In this document: one piece after another, positions 8,850 through 18,086 of the stretch
How the letters are laid out: each line of letters opens with the position of its first letter
Numbering within the stretch: the first letter of the stretch is position 1
Assembly (NCBI RefSeq): GCF_006715285.1
Contig: NZ_VFMX01000001.1
Location: 1,612,001 to 1,676,000 of the forward strand
Direction of reading: 5' to 3'
Origin: Arthrobacter sp. SLBN-83
GTDB lineage: Bacteria; Actinomycetota; Actinomycetes; Actinomycetales; Micrococcaceae
DNA length: 64,000 nucleotides
Translations under genes and position numbers: made by a program
The notes under the pieces: generated by a model
Told to the model about the DNA's origin: nothing
The model's input: the letters and a program-made list of their open reading frames with translations, nothing else
The model's database searches: none

Positions 8850-10790
8850 TCAGTTCTTTCCGACGGCGGCTGGTTCTGAAGCTATTGTCTCGGACGGCCG
8901 GACGGCGATGTCCCGGGCAACGCCGAGGATGGTCCGCGCCAGGGCGTCGTTTTCCCGGAAGGGCGCGGCGTTGGTGTTGGGCCGGGCAAAGGCTCCCGCG
9001 CCCCAGCCGGAGGTACCCGGCCCGATGCCAAAGAGCGTGGGCGAGGGTTGGCCGTCGGCTCCCACCAGCCGGTGCGCAGCGGAAACCAGCAGCTTCCCGG
9101 TGGAGTGGATGCCGTCCGAGGTCAGCAGCTGCTGCTCACTGCCCAGCCCGCTTTCGTACAGCGAGGCAAGCATTGGATTCAGGGACCGGGCCACCGACGT
9201 GGACGGGAGCCGCGCCTCGATCAACGCCTTGGCAGAAACGGAGACGCCTGATTGCCGGGAGGTGGCGCGGAAGGTTCCGCCCGCCTCATCAAGGGTGACC
9301 TCCACGCTAGGGCCCAGGAACTCCAGCAGGCCCGCCCGGTGCAGCGCCAGCATCTCGCGCAGCCGGTGCGGCGGCGGCCCGGAATCCACAAAGCTGAAGA
9401 AACCATGCCACCAGCCGTGGATCACCTGCTGCGACCTGGCGTTCAGCCGCTCCGGCGGGACCGCGCGCCCCACCTCCATATAGACGTGCAGCAGGGCCAG
9501 GAACAGAGCCAGGGTTTCCGGATGATCAGGGCTGTCCCGCAGCGCGAGGTCCTGCTCGATGTGCCGCGCCACCGCATTCTGGACAGCCTGGTGCCCGTCG
9601 AAGCGGAGCTCGGCGAAGGGCCGGTCCAGCCTTTCCAGGTCCAGGTGCAGTGCTGAGTCAGGGACGGCGGCCGCCACCAGTTCCGCGCGCCCGCGGCTGT
9701 ACCAGTCCAGGCCGGCATACTGCAGGGCGAAGGAATCCCACCCCATGGCCGCCCGCTCCGGACTGCCCGTCAGGAGCTCGCGGTAGTAGTAATAGCCCGC
9801 TTCCTTGGCGATCAGCGGCCAGAGGTGCCCACGGAAGTCCAGCTCGCCGTGCTGCGCCAGCAGGGCCTCCACCGCGTCGGCCGTGAAGAACCGCAGCGGC
9901 CCCGGCGCCTGGCCCCGCAGGACTGCGGAGATCTTGGAGTGGTACGGCACCCCGCGGCGCGACCCGGCCCACAGCCGTGGTTCCCGTCCCGACGGAAGGT
10001 AGCGCAGCCCGCCGTCGTCCGTTTTCTCGAACCGGCCGCCGCGCCCTTCCATGAGGAGGACCAGCAGGTCCACGAACGCCAGGCCCATCCCGGCGACGAT
10101 GACGTCCTGCCCGGGGGCAATGGGGGAGTAGTCGACGTCGGTGGTGTAGCTGGGTGCCGCGTGGTAGCCGCCGTGCCGGGCCGCGAAGTCGGAGAAAGCG
10201 GCGGAGACGGCGTCCGGCCGGGAATCGGTGTGCCCCAGTGCGGTGACGACGATGTCCGCATGCAGCGTCCGGCCGTTGGCCAACTCAACGTGGTGTCCGC
10301 CGTCGTCGAGCGCGGAGATGCCCACGGCGGTGGTCCGGTGGACCGTCACGCTGCGGCCCAGCGACTTGGCAGCCCGGCGGAAGAACCACTCGAGGTACTG
10401 GCTTTGCAGCTGCCTGGTGGGGAAGGTGGTGCCGGTCAGGGTCCGCAGTTGCTTCCACAGCGGCTGCGGGAAGTCCGGAACGTCAATGATGGAAGCGTCC
10501 AGCACGCCGGCGGCCCACTCGGCCAGACCGGGGCCTGGGGCGGCAGGCCCGGCGCACTCCACGGATGAGTCCGTGAACATGGTGATGTCCGCTGCCATCG
10601 AGTTGAGGAGGAGCCCAGGGTCCTGGCAGTACCGCCAGATCCGGCCGGAGCCCGGGATGTGCGGCTCCACCACGTGAATCTGCAGCGGCCCGGTGAAGAC
10701 GTCCGGCCGGTTGGCAGCAATCCGCTCCAGCACACCCGCCGTGCGCGGTCCGCCGCCGATGAAGACGATGGCCGGGACATTTGCTGGCAT
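8850..10790 (-). CDS. FAD/NAD(P)-binding protein
   Basis: 646 residues. An N-terminal dinucleotide-binding motif, IVFIGGGPRTAGVLERI (about 8-24), is typical of the NAD_binding_9 / FAD-NAD(P)-binding family. A second Rossmann-type glycine segment, VIVAGMGLAFVDLLVLL, is near 225. A GHTDSRPDAVS segment lies between them. Members are often found next to luciferase-like monooxygenases and amino-acid-type ABC transporters, and may act as flavoprotein oxidases or monooxygenases; the reaction is not established. The gene diverges from the ABC operon across a 264-bp intergenic region and is followed by the GNAT gene. GTPFTT-like start ambiguity is absent: the ATG at 10790 has a leftward AGGAGC Shine-Dalgarno. 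Confidence 0.8.
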   Translation of the reverse strand: MPANVPAIVFIGGGPRTAGVLERIAANRPDVFTGPLQIHVVEPHIPGSGRIWRYCQDPGLLLNSMAADITMFTDSSVECAGPAAPGPGLAEWAAGVLDASIIDVPDFPQPLWKQLRTLTGTTFPTRQLQSQYLEWFFRRAAKSLGRSVTVHRTTAVGISALDDGGHHVELANGRTLHADIVVTALGHTDSRPDAVSAAFSDFAARHGGYHAAPSYTTDVDYSPIAPGQDVIVAGMGLAFVDLLVLLMEGRGGRFEKTDDGGLRYLPSGREPRLWAGSRRGVPYHSKISAVLRGQAPGPLRFFTADAVEALLAQHGELDFRGHLWPLIAKEAGYYYYRELLTGSPERAAMGWDSFALQYAGLDWYSRGRAELVAAAVPDSALHLDLERLDRPFAELRFDGHQAVQNAVARHIEQDLALRDSPDHPETLALFLALLHVYMEVGRAVPPERLNARSQQVIHGWWHGFFSFVDSGPPPHRLREMLALHRAGLLEFLGPSVEVTLDEAGGTFRATSRQSGVSVSAKALIEARLPSTSVARSLNPMLASLYESGLGSEQQLLTSDGIHSTGKLLVSAAHRLVGADGQPSPTLFGIGPGTSGWGAGAFARPNTNAAPFRENDALARTILGVARDIAVRPSETIASEPAAVGKN

Positions 10791-11054
10791 GGCTGCTCCT
10801 GACGGTGCGGTGGGTTGGAGAGCCTCATGCTAGGCAGCGGTGACGACGGCGGTCGAGGGCCCGGTCACGCCCGTTAACCCCGCGTCACAACGGGTCAAAA
10901 GACGCAAAAAACCGACTCATGACGCCGTGCGAACTCCGGTGAAGATATGCAACCGGCCGCCTTGCTGGCCCGTTCCGGCCGGTCCTAGATTTGCAGCCAG
11001 CAGCGGGCGGAAGGGCCCGAAACAGCAAACCCACGACAAGAAGCGAGGTGGCGC
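10791..11054. promoter_or_regulatory. Divergent promoter region between FAD gene and ABC operon
   Basis: 264 bp without a credible ORF. It must hold the promoters for both directions. A GACGACGGCGGTCGAGG segment at about 10850 resembles one arm of the dispersed palindrome described elsewhere, but no second arm is present. I see no clear operator. Confidence 0.4.
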
Positions 11055-12062
11055 ATGAGTTCAGCAGCAACCAAGGTGGCGCAGTCACAACCGCAGCCGG
11101 CGGCGGAAGCGCTGCCAGCCAGGCCTGATACCCCCGTCCGGCAGGCCACGGACTACTCGTCTTATCGGGTAGTGGCCGCCAAGTATCCATGGCGCTGGGT
11201 GGGGACGGCCGTCGTCGCTCTGGGCGTCCTGGCCGTGGCGTGGTCCCTGGCCACCAACCCGCGCTGGGAGTGGGGCGTGGTGGCGCAGTGGTTCACCGCC
11301 CAGTCCGTGGTCAAAGGGCTGGTGGAGACCCTGAAGCTCACCGCCATCTCCGGCGTCCTGGGGTTTGTGCTGGGCTTCATCCTGGCGCTGATGCGGCTGT
11401 CCGCGTCGCCGCTGCTGGTCTCGGTGTCCTGGACGTTCTCCTGGATCTTCCGCTCCACGCCGCTGCTGGTGCAGATGCTCCTCTGGTACAACCTGGGCTA
11501 CCTGTACGAAAAGATCAGCCTGGGAATCCCGTTCACCGACGTCCGGTTCTTCGAGGTCCAGACCACCACACTGATCAGCCAGTTCGCGGCCGCCGTGCTG
11601 GGGCTGACCCTGAACCAGGCCGCCTACTCGGCGGAAATCATCCGCGGCGGCATCCTCTCCGTGGACCAGGGCCAGCTGGAGGCAGCGGCCGCGCTGGGCA
11701 TCCCGGCCTGGCGCCGCTCCACGCGGATCGTGCTGCCGCAGGCCATGCGCGCCATCCTGCCCACCGCGTTCAACGAGATCATCGGCCTGGTCAAGGGCAC
11801 CTCGATCGTCTACGTCCTGGCCTACTCCGAACTGTTCTACACGGTCCAGGTCATCTACAACCGCACGCAGCAGGTCCTGCCGCTACTCCTGGTGGCCACG
11901 CTCTGGTACATCGTGATCACCTCCGTGCTGAGCGTTTTCCAGTACTACATCGAACGGCACTACTCCAAGGGCGCGGTGCGGAACCTGCCGCTGACGCCCC
12001 TGCAGAAGGCCCGCAAATTCTTTGCCACCCACGCGGCCGTCCCCAACCGGAGGAACTTCTGA
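11055..12062 (+). CDS. Amino-acid-type ABC transporter permease
   Basis: 335 residues of the polar amino acid (HisM/GlnP) permease family. After a hydrophilic N-terminus of about 50 residues come roughly five or six membrane helices. The EAA coupling loop is visible at [24 protein letters not shown] (about 212-235). Only one permease gene is present, so a homodimer is expected. The stop overlaps the next start by one base. It belongs with the downstream ATPase and binding protein as an importer, probably of an amino acid or modified amino acid. Confidence 0.92.
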   Translation: MSSAATKVAQSQPQPAAEALPARPDTPVRQATDYSSYRVVAAKYPWRWVGTAVVALGVLAVAWSLATNPRWEWGVVAQWFTAQSVVKGLVETLKLTAISGVLGFVLGFILALMRLSASPLLVSVSWTFSWIFRSTPLLVQMLLWYNLGYLYEKISLGIPFTDVRFFEVQTTTLISQFAAAVLGLTLNQAAYSAEIIRGGILSVDQGQLEAAAALGIPAWRRSTRIVLPQAMRAILPTAFNEIIGLVKGTSIVYVLAYSELFYTVQVIYNRTQQVLPLLLVATLWYIVITSVLSVFQYYIERHYSKGAVRNLPLTPLQKARKFFATHAAVPNRRNF

Positions 12063-12871
12063 TGACGAACACCCTTAGCGCCCCCGCCGCCACCCGCGGC
12101 CTGGTGGAGATCACCGGCGTCCGGAAATCCTTCGGCGCCACGGAAGTCCTCAAGGGCGTCAGCCTCACGGTGGAGCCCGGGGGAGTGGCCGTGATCGTGG
12201 GCCCCTCCGGCTCCGGCAAGTCCACCCTGCTGCGCACCATCAATCACCTGGAAAAGGTGGACGGCGGGCACATCACCATCGACGGGAAGCTGGTGGGCTA
12301 CGAGGTCCGCGGCGACCGGCTGCATGAGCTGCGTGAAAAGGACATCCTCAAGCAGCGCACCGAAATCGGCATGGTGTTCCAGAACTTCAACCTGTTCCCG
12401 CACCTGACCGCGCTGGAGAACGTGGCGGAGGCGCCCGTGGTTGCCCAGGGACGTTCTAAAGCGGAGGCGCGCCGCCGCGGCCTGGAACTCCTGGACCGGG
12501 TGGGCCTCAAGGACCGCGCCGATGCCTACCCGCGCCAGCTCTCCGGCGGCCAGCAGCAACGCGTGGCCATCGCCCGCGCCCTGGCGCTGGACCCCAAGAT
12601 CCTGCTGTTCGACGAGCCCACCTCCGCACTGGACCCCGAGCTGGTCAACGAGGTCCTTGACGTGATCCGCGAACTGGCCACGTCCGGTACCACGCTGATC
12701 ATCGTCACCCACGAAATGGGGTTCGCCCGGGACGTGGCGGACACCGTGGTGTTCATGGACCAGGGCCAGATCGTAGAACAGGGCACTCCGCAGGACATCT
12801 TCAGCAACCCGCAGGAACCGCGCACCCGCAGCTTCTTCTCCAAGGTGCTCGAACCCGCCTTCAACATCTAA
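12062..12871 (+). CDS. Amino-acid-type ABC transporter ATPase
   Basis: 269 residues. Walker A is GPSGSGKST (about 45-53), the Q-loop is [12 protein letters not shown], the signature [15 protein letters not shown], Walker [15 protein letters not shown], and the switch histidine lies in [12 protein letters not shown]. It is a full-length HisP/GlnQ-type subunit. The true start is the ATG at 12062, overlapping the permease stop, because homology begins there ([11 protein letters not shown]). It powers import with the permease and binding protein of the same operon. Confidence 0.95.
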   Translation: MTNTLSAPAATRGLVEITGVRKSFGATEVLKGVSLTVEPGGVAVIVGPSGSGKSTLLRTINHLEKVDGGHITIDGKLVGYEVRGDRLHELREKDILKQRTEIGMVFQNFNLFPHLTALENVAEAPVVAQGRSKAEARRRGLELLDRVGLKDRADAYPRQLSGGQQQRVAIARALALDPKILLFDEPTSALDPELVNEVLDVIRELATSGTTLIIVTHEMGFARDVADTVVFMDQGQIVEQGTPQDIFSNPQEPRTRSFFSKVLEPAFNI

Positions 12872-12883
12872 AGGACTCAACCC

Positions 12884-13939
12884 ATGGCTTTCCCACCCAG
12901 CGGCCCACGCCGCACCCGCGCACTCGCGGCGCGTCCCGCCGTCGTCCTCCTGGGCACAGCGCTCCTTGGCTCAGCGGCGCTCGCCGGCTGCGCAGACCCG
13001 GGCGCCTCGGCTGCCGGCAACCCCAGCGGAGGCGCACAGACGACGGCGGCCCGCAACGGCGTGGTCTACAACACCTCGCCGGACCAGCAGCGGATCCGGG
13101 CGGACAAGGACCCGGCGCTCGCCGCCGAGGTTCCCCAGCTGATCAGCAAGGACGGCAAGCTCACAGTTGCCACCACGGCCGGGTCCATCCCGCTGTCCTT
13201 CCACGCCACGGACGACCAGACGCCCATCGGCTCCGAGTTGGACATCGCCCAGCTGGTGGCGGACAAGCTGGGCCTGGAACTGGATGTCCAGGTCACGTCC
13301 TGGGAGAACTGGCCGCTGAAGACCCAGTCCGGCGACTTCGAGGCGGTGTTCTCCAACGTGGGCGTGAATAAGGACCGGGTGAAGCTGTTCGACTTCGCCA
13401 GCTACCGCGCCGCGTACATGGGGTTCGAGGCGAAGAAGTCCGCCACCTATGACATCAAGGGCGCGGACGACATCTCCGGCCTGAAGATCTCCGTGGGCTC
13501 CGGCACCAACCAGGAGAAGATCCTGCTGGCCTGGAACAAGGAGCTGGAAGCCAAGGGCAAGGCGCCGGCCGCGCTGCAGTACTACTCGTCCGACGCCGAC
13601 ACCATCTTGGCGCTCTCCTCCGGCCGCACGGACCTGAACATCGCGCCGTACCCGTCCACGGTGTACCGGGAGAACACGCGGGATGACCTGAAGGTGGTGG
13701 GCAAGGTGAACGCGGGCTGGCCGTCCGAGACCCTGGTGGCCGCCACCACCCTGCGCGGCAACGGCTTGGCGCCGGTGATTTCCGAGGCCCTCAACTCCGT
13801 GATCAAGGACGGCTCCTACGGCAAGGTCCTGGAACGCTGGGGACTGTCCGAGGAAGCGCTGCCCGAATCCAAGACCATTACGGCGGAAAACTTTGCCGCC
13901 ACGCAGCCCGCTGCAACTCCTTCAGAAAAGGCATCATGA
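12884..13939 (+). CDS. ABC transporter solute-binding lipoprotein
   Basis: 351 residues. A Tat/Sec-like signal ends in a lipobox, SAALAGC (Cys about 36), so the mature protein is membrane-anchored. The body is a family 3 (amino acid type) binding protein: GKLTVATTAGSIPLSFHA, IGSELDIAQLVADKLGLEL and a late ISVGSGTNQEKILLAWN segment. It starts 12 bp after the ATPase gene. A close paralogue, with matching lipobox flank (DPGASA) and GSGTNQE segment, sits alone at 59315-60292. The ligand is unknown; the downstream monooxygenases suggest a compound that is oxidised after uptake. Confidence 0.92.
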   Translation: MAFPPSGPRRTRALAARPAVVLLGTALLGSAALAGCADPGASAAGNPSGGAQTTAARNGVVYNTSPDQQRIRADKDPALAAEVPQLISKDGKLTVATTAGSIPLSFHATDDQTPIGSELDIAQLVADKLGLELDVQVTSWENWPLKTQSGDFEAVFSNVGVNKDRVKLFDFASYRAAYMGFEAKKSATYDIKGADDISGLKISVGSGTNQEKILLAWNKELEAKGKAPAALQYYSSDADTILALSSGRTDLNIAPYPSTVYRENTRDDLKVVGKVNAGWPSETLVAATTLRGNGLAPVISEALNSVIKDGSYGKVLERWGLSEEALPESKTITAENFAATQPAATPSEKAS

Positions 13940-14997
13940 CCGCATCATCCACAAACCGGGCAGGTTTTCTTGCCATCGAGCTCGACGGCGCCGGCTGGGA
14001 CGGTGCGGATATCACTCGTGCCGCGCTCGCGGCCGAGTGGGCCGGTTTCCACGCAGCCACCTTCACCGACGCGCCGGCTCCCGGCCGGGCCAACGCGCTG
14101 CAGCGGGCCGCATTCGCCGGGCCAGTCACACAGACCATTGCGCTGGTGCCCGAGGTGGACACCGTCTACACGGAGCCGTTCCACGTCTCCACCCAGCTGG
14201 CCAGCCTCGATTATGTCTCCGGCGGGCGGGCCGGGTGGATCGTGACCGCAGCCGAGTCGCCTGAGGCGGCTGCCGCCGTCGGACGTTCCTCCGCAACCGG
14301 TGTTGCGCTGGGGCAGGAAGCGGCGGCCTCCATCGAGGTGTCCCGGCGGCTGTGGGACTCGTGGGAGGACGGCGCCGTGATCCGCGACGTCGTCACCGGG
14401 CGGTACATCGACGTGGACAAGCTGCACTACGCGGATTACGAGACGCCTGCCGACTTTGCCGGCGCCGGGTACTCCGTGAAGGGGCCGTCCATCATCCCGC
14501 GGCCGCTGCAGGGGCAGCTGCCGGTGCTGGCTCCGGCGTCGCTGCTGGGTGAGGTCCCCGTAGTCGCGGTGGATGGCGTGCTGGTCTCAGCGCCAACCGC
14601 CGAGCTGCTGGGCGCCGAGGTCCGGGACGTGCGGGCCCGGGTGGGTGCCTCGGTTGCGGTCATTGCCGAGCTCGGCGTCGTCCTGGACTCCCGGGGGCAG
14701 GCAGCGGCGGCGCGTTCGGCCGGTATCGACGGCGGACGGGCGGCATTCGCAGGTTCCGCAGCCGGCCTCACCGACTTCCTCGCCGACCTTTTAAAGAAGG
14801 CCGACGGCGTGCGGCTGCACCCGGCGTCGCTCTTTGTGGACCTCGAAGAGCTGGGCCGCCTGGTGCTGCCGGAACTGCGCCGCCGCGGGGTACTCCGCCC
14901 GGTGGTGCAGGACGGCACCTTCCGCGACCTGCTGGGCCTGGACCGCCCGGCCAGCCGCTACGCAACCGCCGCCGCTGCACCAGCCGCCGGAAAGTAA
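13936..14997 (+). CDS. Luciferase-like (LLM) flavin-dependent monooxygenase, NtaA-type
   Basis: 353 residues. The NtaA/SnaA-type signature LASLDYVSGGRAGWIV lies at about 95-110, and the chain is shorter than the usual 430-450 residues of that group because the middle insertion is reduced. A TIM-barrel, FMN-dependent monooxygenase using reduced flavin is expected. It overlaps the binding-protein gene by four bases (ATGA), so it is translationally coupled to uptake. No flavin reductase is present in the operon. The substrate is unknown. Confidence 0.85.
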   Translation: MTASSTNRAGFLAIELDGAGWDGADITRAALAAEWAGFHAATFTDAPAPGRANALQRAAFAGPVTQTIALVPEVDTVYTEPFHVSTQLASLDYVSGGRAGWIVTAAESPEAAAAVGRSSATGVALGQEAAASIEVSRRLWDSWEDGAVIRDVVTGRYIDVDKLHYADYETPADFAGAGYSVKGPSIIPRPLQGQLPVLAPASLLGEVPVVAVDGVLVSAPTAELLGAEVRDVRARVGASVAVIAELGVVLDSRGQAAAARSAGIDGGRAAFAGSAAGLTDFLADLLKKADGVRLHPASLFVDLEELGRLVLPELRRRGVLRPVVQDGTFRDLLGLDRPASRYATAAAAPAAGK

Positions 14998-15009
14998 GGG
15001 GAAAATACA

Positions 15010-16383
15010 ATGACACAGCACATCCGTGCTAAATCCGACATCTTTACACCGTCCGGCCAGCTCCAGTTCGGTGTCTTCTTCCAAGGGGTCAACTCCGGCA
15101 CCATCTGGAAGGCCCCGGAATCGGGCTCGCAGACGGACTTCGAATCGTTCCGCCGCATTGCCCAGACCGCCGAGCGCGGGCTTTTCGCAGCGTTCTTCCT
15201 GGGCGAGGGGCTTCGCCTGCGCGAGCATTTGGGCCGCCCGCACGCTCTGGACGTGGTGGGCCGTCCGGACGCGCAGACCATGCTCGCGGCCCTGGCAGCG
15301 GTCACCAGGAACATTGGGCTGGTGGCCACCCAGAACACCACGTACAACGATCCCGCGGACCTGGCGCACCGGCTCGCGTCGCTGGACCTGATCTCCGGTG
15401 GCCGCGCGGCCTGGAACATCGTGACTACGGACAACGCCTGGACCGGGGCGAACTTCCGCCGCGGCGGCTACCTGGACCACGCGGACCGGTACAGGCACGC
15501 AGAAGCGTTCGTGGAGACTGCCAAGCGGATCTGGCACTCCTGGGAAACTGCGGCCGGCCCCGCCCGACGGGTGGTCCACGAGGGCCAGCACTACACCGTG
15601 GACGTGACGGCGCGGCTACCGCGCAGCGCCCAGTATCGTCCGGTGCTGTTCCAGGCCGGCGATTCGCCGGAGGGCCGCAACTTCGCTGCCCGACAGGCGG
15701 ACGTGATCTTCTCCGCCCACCCCAAGTTCGATGACGCCGTGGAGTTCCGCAAGGACCTGGTGGAGCGGTCCGTCGCCGCCGGCCGCGGGGCCAACGCCGT
15801 GCAGATCATGCCGGCGAGCGAGTTCATCCTGGCGCCCACTGCTGAGGAAGCGCTGGAGAAAAAGGAGTGGGTGCGCAGCCTGCAGATCGGCCCCCAGCAG
15901 GCCATCGCCTACCTGGAGCAGTTCTGGGGGCGCGAGCTCTCCAGTTACGATCCGGACGGGCCGCTGCCGGAGATCGATCCCGTGGTGGAGGAAACCTCCG
16001 AGACCCGCGGCAGCGGCTTCCACGGCGCCAAAGCCCGGCAGCTGGCGGACCAGTGGCGGGCCGAAGCCAAGGACAAGGGCCTGTCCATCCGCCAGTTCGT
16101 CACTTCCAAGACCGCGCGGATCGATTCCACCTTCACCGGTTCCTACACGGCGGTGGCGGACCAGCTGGCCGAGTACGCGCGCGTTGGTGCGGTGGACGGG
16201 TTCAACATCTCGCCGTGGCTGATCCCCACTGGCCTGGACGACATCGTGAACCATCTGGTGCCGGAGCTGCAGGAACGCGGCGTGTACCCCACCGAGTACC
16301 GCGGCAGTACGCTCCGCGAGCACCTGGGGTTGGACACGCCGGTCCGCTCAGCCGATGAGGCTGTTGAGCCGGTCCGCGCCTGA
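15010..16383 (+). CDS. LLM monooxygenase of the NtaA/SnaA/DszA family
   Basis: 457 residues, full length for the family. Signatures include LQFGVFFQGVNSGTIW at the N-terminus, LASLDLISGGRAAWNIVTT (about 118-136), and a C-terminal DGFNISPWLIPTGLDDIVNHLVPELQERG block. Members cleave C-N or C-S bonds in aminopolycarboxylates, sulfur heterocycles or S-alkyl cysteines, using FMNH2 from a separate reductase. It is 12 bp after the preceding LLM gene and closes the operon; a palindromic repeat starts 39 bp after its stop. CmoJ of the B. subtilis cysteine-salvage operon belongs to this family, which makes an organosulfur substrate plausible but unproven. Confidence 0.9.
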   Translation: MTQHIRAKSDIFTPSGQLQFGVFFQGVNSGTIWKAPESGSQTDFESFRRIAQTAERGLFAAFFLGEGLRLREHLGRPHALDVVGRPDAQTMLAALAAVTRNIGLVATQNTTYNDPADLAHRLASLDLISGGRAAWNIVTTDNAWTGANFRRGGYLDHADRYRHAEAFVETAKRIWHSWETAAGPARRVVHEGQHYTVDVTARLPRSAQYRPVLFQAGDSPEGRNFAARQADVIFSAHPKFDDAVEFRKDLVERSVAAGRGANAVQIMPASEFILAPTAEEALEKKEWVRSLQIGPQQAIAYLEQFWGRELSSYDPDGPLPEIDPVVEETSETRGSGFHGAKARQLADQWRAEAKDKGLSIRQFVTSKTARIDSTFTGSYTAVADQLAEYARVGAVDGFNISPWLIPTGLDDIVNHLVPELQERGVYPTEYRGSTLREHLGLDTPVRSADEAVEPVRA

Positions 16384-16421
16384 TGCGTTGGGTTGGTCTG
16401 GCTGCAAGCTGCCGTTTTGCT

Positions 16422-16469
16422 GGGAGGGACGACGACGGCGCTGAGGCGGGTGCCGCCGTCGACCCTTCC
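16422..16469. repeat. Dispersed palindromic repeat, copy A
   Basis: Left arm GGAGGGACGACGACGGCG and right arm GCCGCCGTCGACCCTTCC form an imperfect stem with a short GC-rich loop. It lies 39 bp after the LLM monooxygenase stop, between convergent genes. Confidence 0.7.
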
Positions 16470-16501
16470 GTGGGTGGTGATTCAGCCGGGGCTGGCCCCG
16501 G

Positions 16502-16564
16502 GACCGTCAGCCTGCAGCTGACGGTCTGGGAGCAGTGGGTGTAGGACCGGCGCCGGGCCGGTCC
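16502..16564. terminator. Two consecutive GC-rich hairpins between convergent genes
   Basis: GACCGTCAGC at 16502-16511 pairs perfectly with GCTGACGGTC at 16517-16526. GGACCGGC at 16544-16551 pairs with GCCGGTCC at 16557-16564, 10 bp past the stop of the small leftward ORF. Neither has a clear T-tract, so these are terminator-like hairpins by position and stem strength only. Confidence 0.5.
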
Positions 16565-16573
16565 TCCAGACCC

Positions 16574-16660
16574 CTAGTCGGTTTCCGGCCCGTGGCAGTA
16601 GAAACAGTTGCCGGAATCGCAGTCTTCTACTGTTTCCTGGTCCGTTTGGGGCTCGTTCAT
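16574..16660 (-). CDS. Small cysteine-rich ORF, 28 residues, unknown
   Basis: Reads MNEPQTDQETVEDCDSGN then CFYCHGPETD. It is acidic (no Lys or Arg) with three cysteines and a histidine in C-x4-C-x2-C-H, a possible metal or redox site. Its ATG is 47 bp past the stop of the MatC-like carrier on the same strand, preceded by AAAGGA with 6-base spacing. Its stop is followed within 10 bp by a strong hairpin. Start signal, position and terminator argue for a real gene; size and lack of recognised homologues argue for caution. If real, it is the last gene of the carrier operon. Confidence 0.5.
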   Translation of the reverse strand: MNEPQTDQETVEDCDSGNCFYCHGPETD

Positions 16661-16707
16661 TCCGGGTCCTTTCGGTGGGGTTTTTCGATGTCAGGTGTTG
16701 GTGTGGG

Positions 16708-17964
16708 CTACAGGATGCCCGTGGGGACCAGCAGCGCCCAGGCCATTGCGGGCGCCACCAGGACCACCGCCCCGGCGTAGAACATGAGTTGCCGGTAGAC
16801 CCGTTGCCGGTCGTCTTCCCGGGCGTTGGCCACCACCAGGGCGCCGTCGGTGGAGAACGGCGAAACGTCCACAACCGTTGCGGCGACGGCCAGGGACGCG
16901 ACCGTTCCTGAGGCGCTGAGGCTGCTGCTGGCCAGGAGCGGACCGGCCATGGGGATGAAGGCCGTGAGCAGCGCGGTGGAGGACGCGAAGGCCGAGCCGA
17001 CGCCGATGACGTAGCAGAGGACGAGTGCGATGAGCAGGGGTGCGCCAAGGGCCAGTGCCTGTTGGGCCAGCGTGTCGATGACGCCGACCCGCTGCAGCAG
17101 CGAGACGTAGGTGATCATCCCCGCCACAAGCAGGACCGTAGACCAGGAAATGCCGCCGATGAAGGTGCGGTGCTCCTTGATGTTGACCAGCGCCAGCAGG
17201 AGCCCGGCGGAGAGGGCCACGAACCCGATCGGCATGTGAAAGCCCAGGGTGCACACCAGCAGCCCCAGGATCAGGACCAGCGTAAGGACCTGCTGGCCGT
17301 GGGGTCGGGTGACCGTCGCGGGGCCTTGCACTACACCGGCGCCGCCGTGGGAATCATGGAGCCGGCGCATCAGGACGAAGGCGATGATGGTCAGCACCGA
17401 CAGGAGAAGGTTGAGCGCGAAGCTGGCGGCGAACAGTGCCATCGGGGAAACCGGGAAGCCGTTCTTCGACGCGATGTTACGGACCAGGACTCCCGCCACG
17501 GACAGCGGGGAAAAGCCGCCGGCGTGGGCGCCGTTGATGATGAACGCCCCCACGAGGACGGGGTGCAGGCGCGACTCGTAGGCGAAGCCCATGGCCGCCG
17601 GGGCGAGAAGCGCGACGGCGGCGGGAGAGAAAGTGCCAAGGGACGTCAGCGCGGCGGCCACGAGGAAGAAAACCCACGGCAGCAGCATGGTCCGTCCCCT
17701 GACCAAGCGCACGCACGTTTGGACAATGATGTCGATGGTGCCGTTCCGTTGGGCCATGCTGAAGAAGTAGGTGACGCCGATGATCGTCAGGACGATGGTG
17801 GCCGGAAACTCGGAAAGGATTTCGCTGTCGGTCAGCCCAAGCGTGAAGTAGCCGACGCCGAACGAGGCCACCAGTCCCATCACGCCAATGTTCAGCGGCC
17901 ATTTGGTGGCAACGACGAACATCACCACCAGGATGACGAGCGGGATTATTTGGGTGGCTGTCAT
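16708..17964 (-). CDS. MatC-like dicarboxylate/tricarboxylate carrier (SLC13-type superfamily)
   Basis: 418 residues with about 12 hydrophobic segments, starting MTATQIIPLVILVVMFV as in MatC N-terminal domain carriers. Later motifs include FSPAAVALLAPAAMGFA and a conserved-looking C-terminal TVVDVSPFSTDGALVVANA, typical of this ion-transporter superfamily. The ATG at 17964 is chosen over an upstream start at 18195 because it has GGAG 6 bases upstream and because the extra 77 residues are Arg-rich and not membrane-like. It is the third leftward gene after prpF-like and dctA. Uptake of a di- or tricarboxylate such as tricarballylate or aconitate is inferred from these neighbours. Confidence 0.85.
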   Translation of the reverse strand: MTATQIIPLVILVVMFVVATKWPLNIGVMGLVASFGVGYFTLGLTDSEILSEFPATIVLTIIGVTYFFSMAQRNGTIDIIVQTCVRLVRGRTMLLPWVFFLVAAALTSLGTFSPAAVALLAPAAMGFAYESRLHPVLVGAFIINGAHAGGFSPLSVAGVLVRNIASKNGFPVSPMALFAASFALNLLLSVLTIIAFVLMRRLHDSHGGAGVVQGPATVTRPHGQQVLTLVLILGLLVCTLGFHMPIGFVALSAGLLLALVNIKEHRTFIGGISWSTVLLVAGMITYVSLLQRVGVIDTLAQQALALGAPLLIALVLCYVIGVGSAFASSTALLTAFIPMAGPLLASSSLSASGTVASLAVAATVVDVSPFSTDGALVVANAREDDRQRVYRQLMFYAGAVVLVAPAMAWALLVPTGIL

Positions 17965-18086
17965 GACCTGCTCCGATGTGGTGGTGACCGCGGTTTTGGC
18001 GATGACGTTACCCCAAAACCGCGGTTCGCCCGGGGCGTGGCACCCCGGGCGGACCGTCGTCGTATTCGATGTTCTGATGCAGGCGG

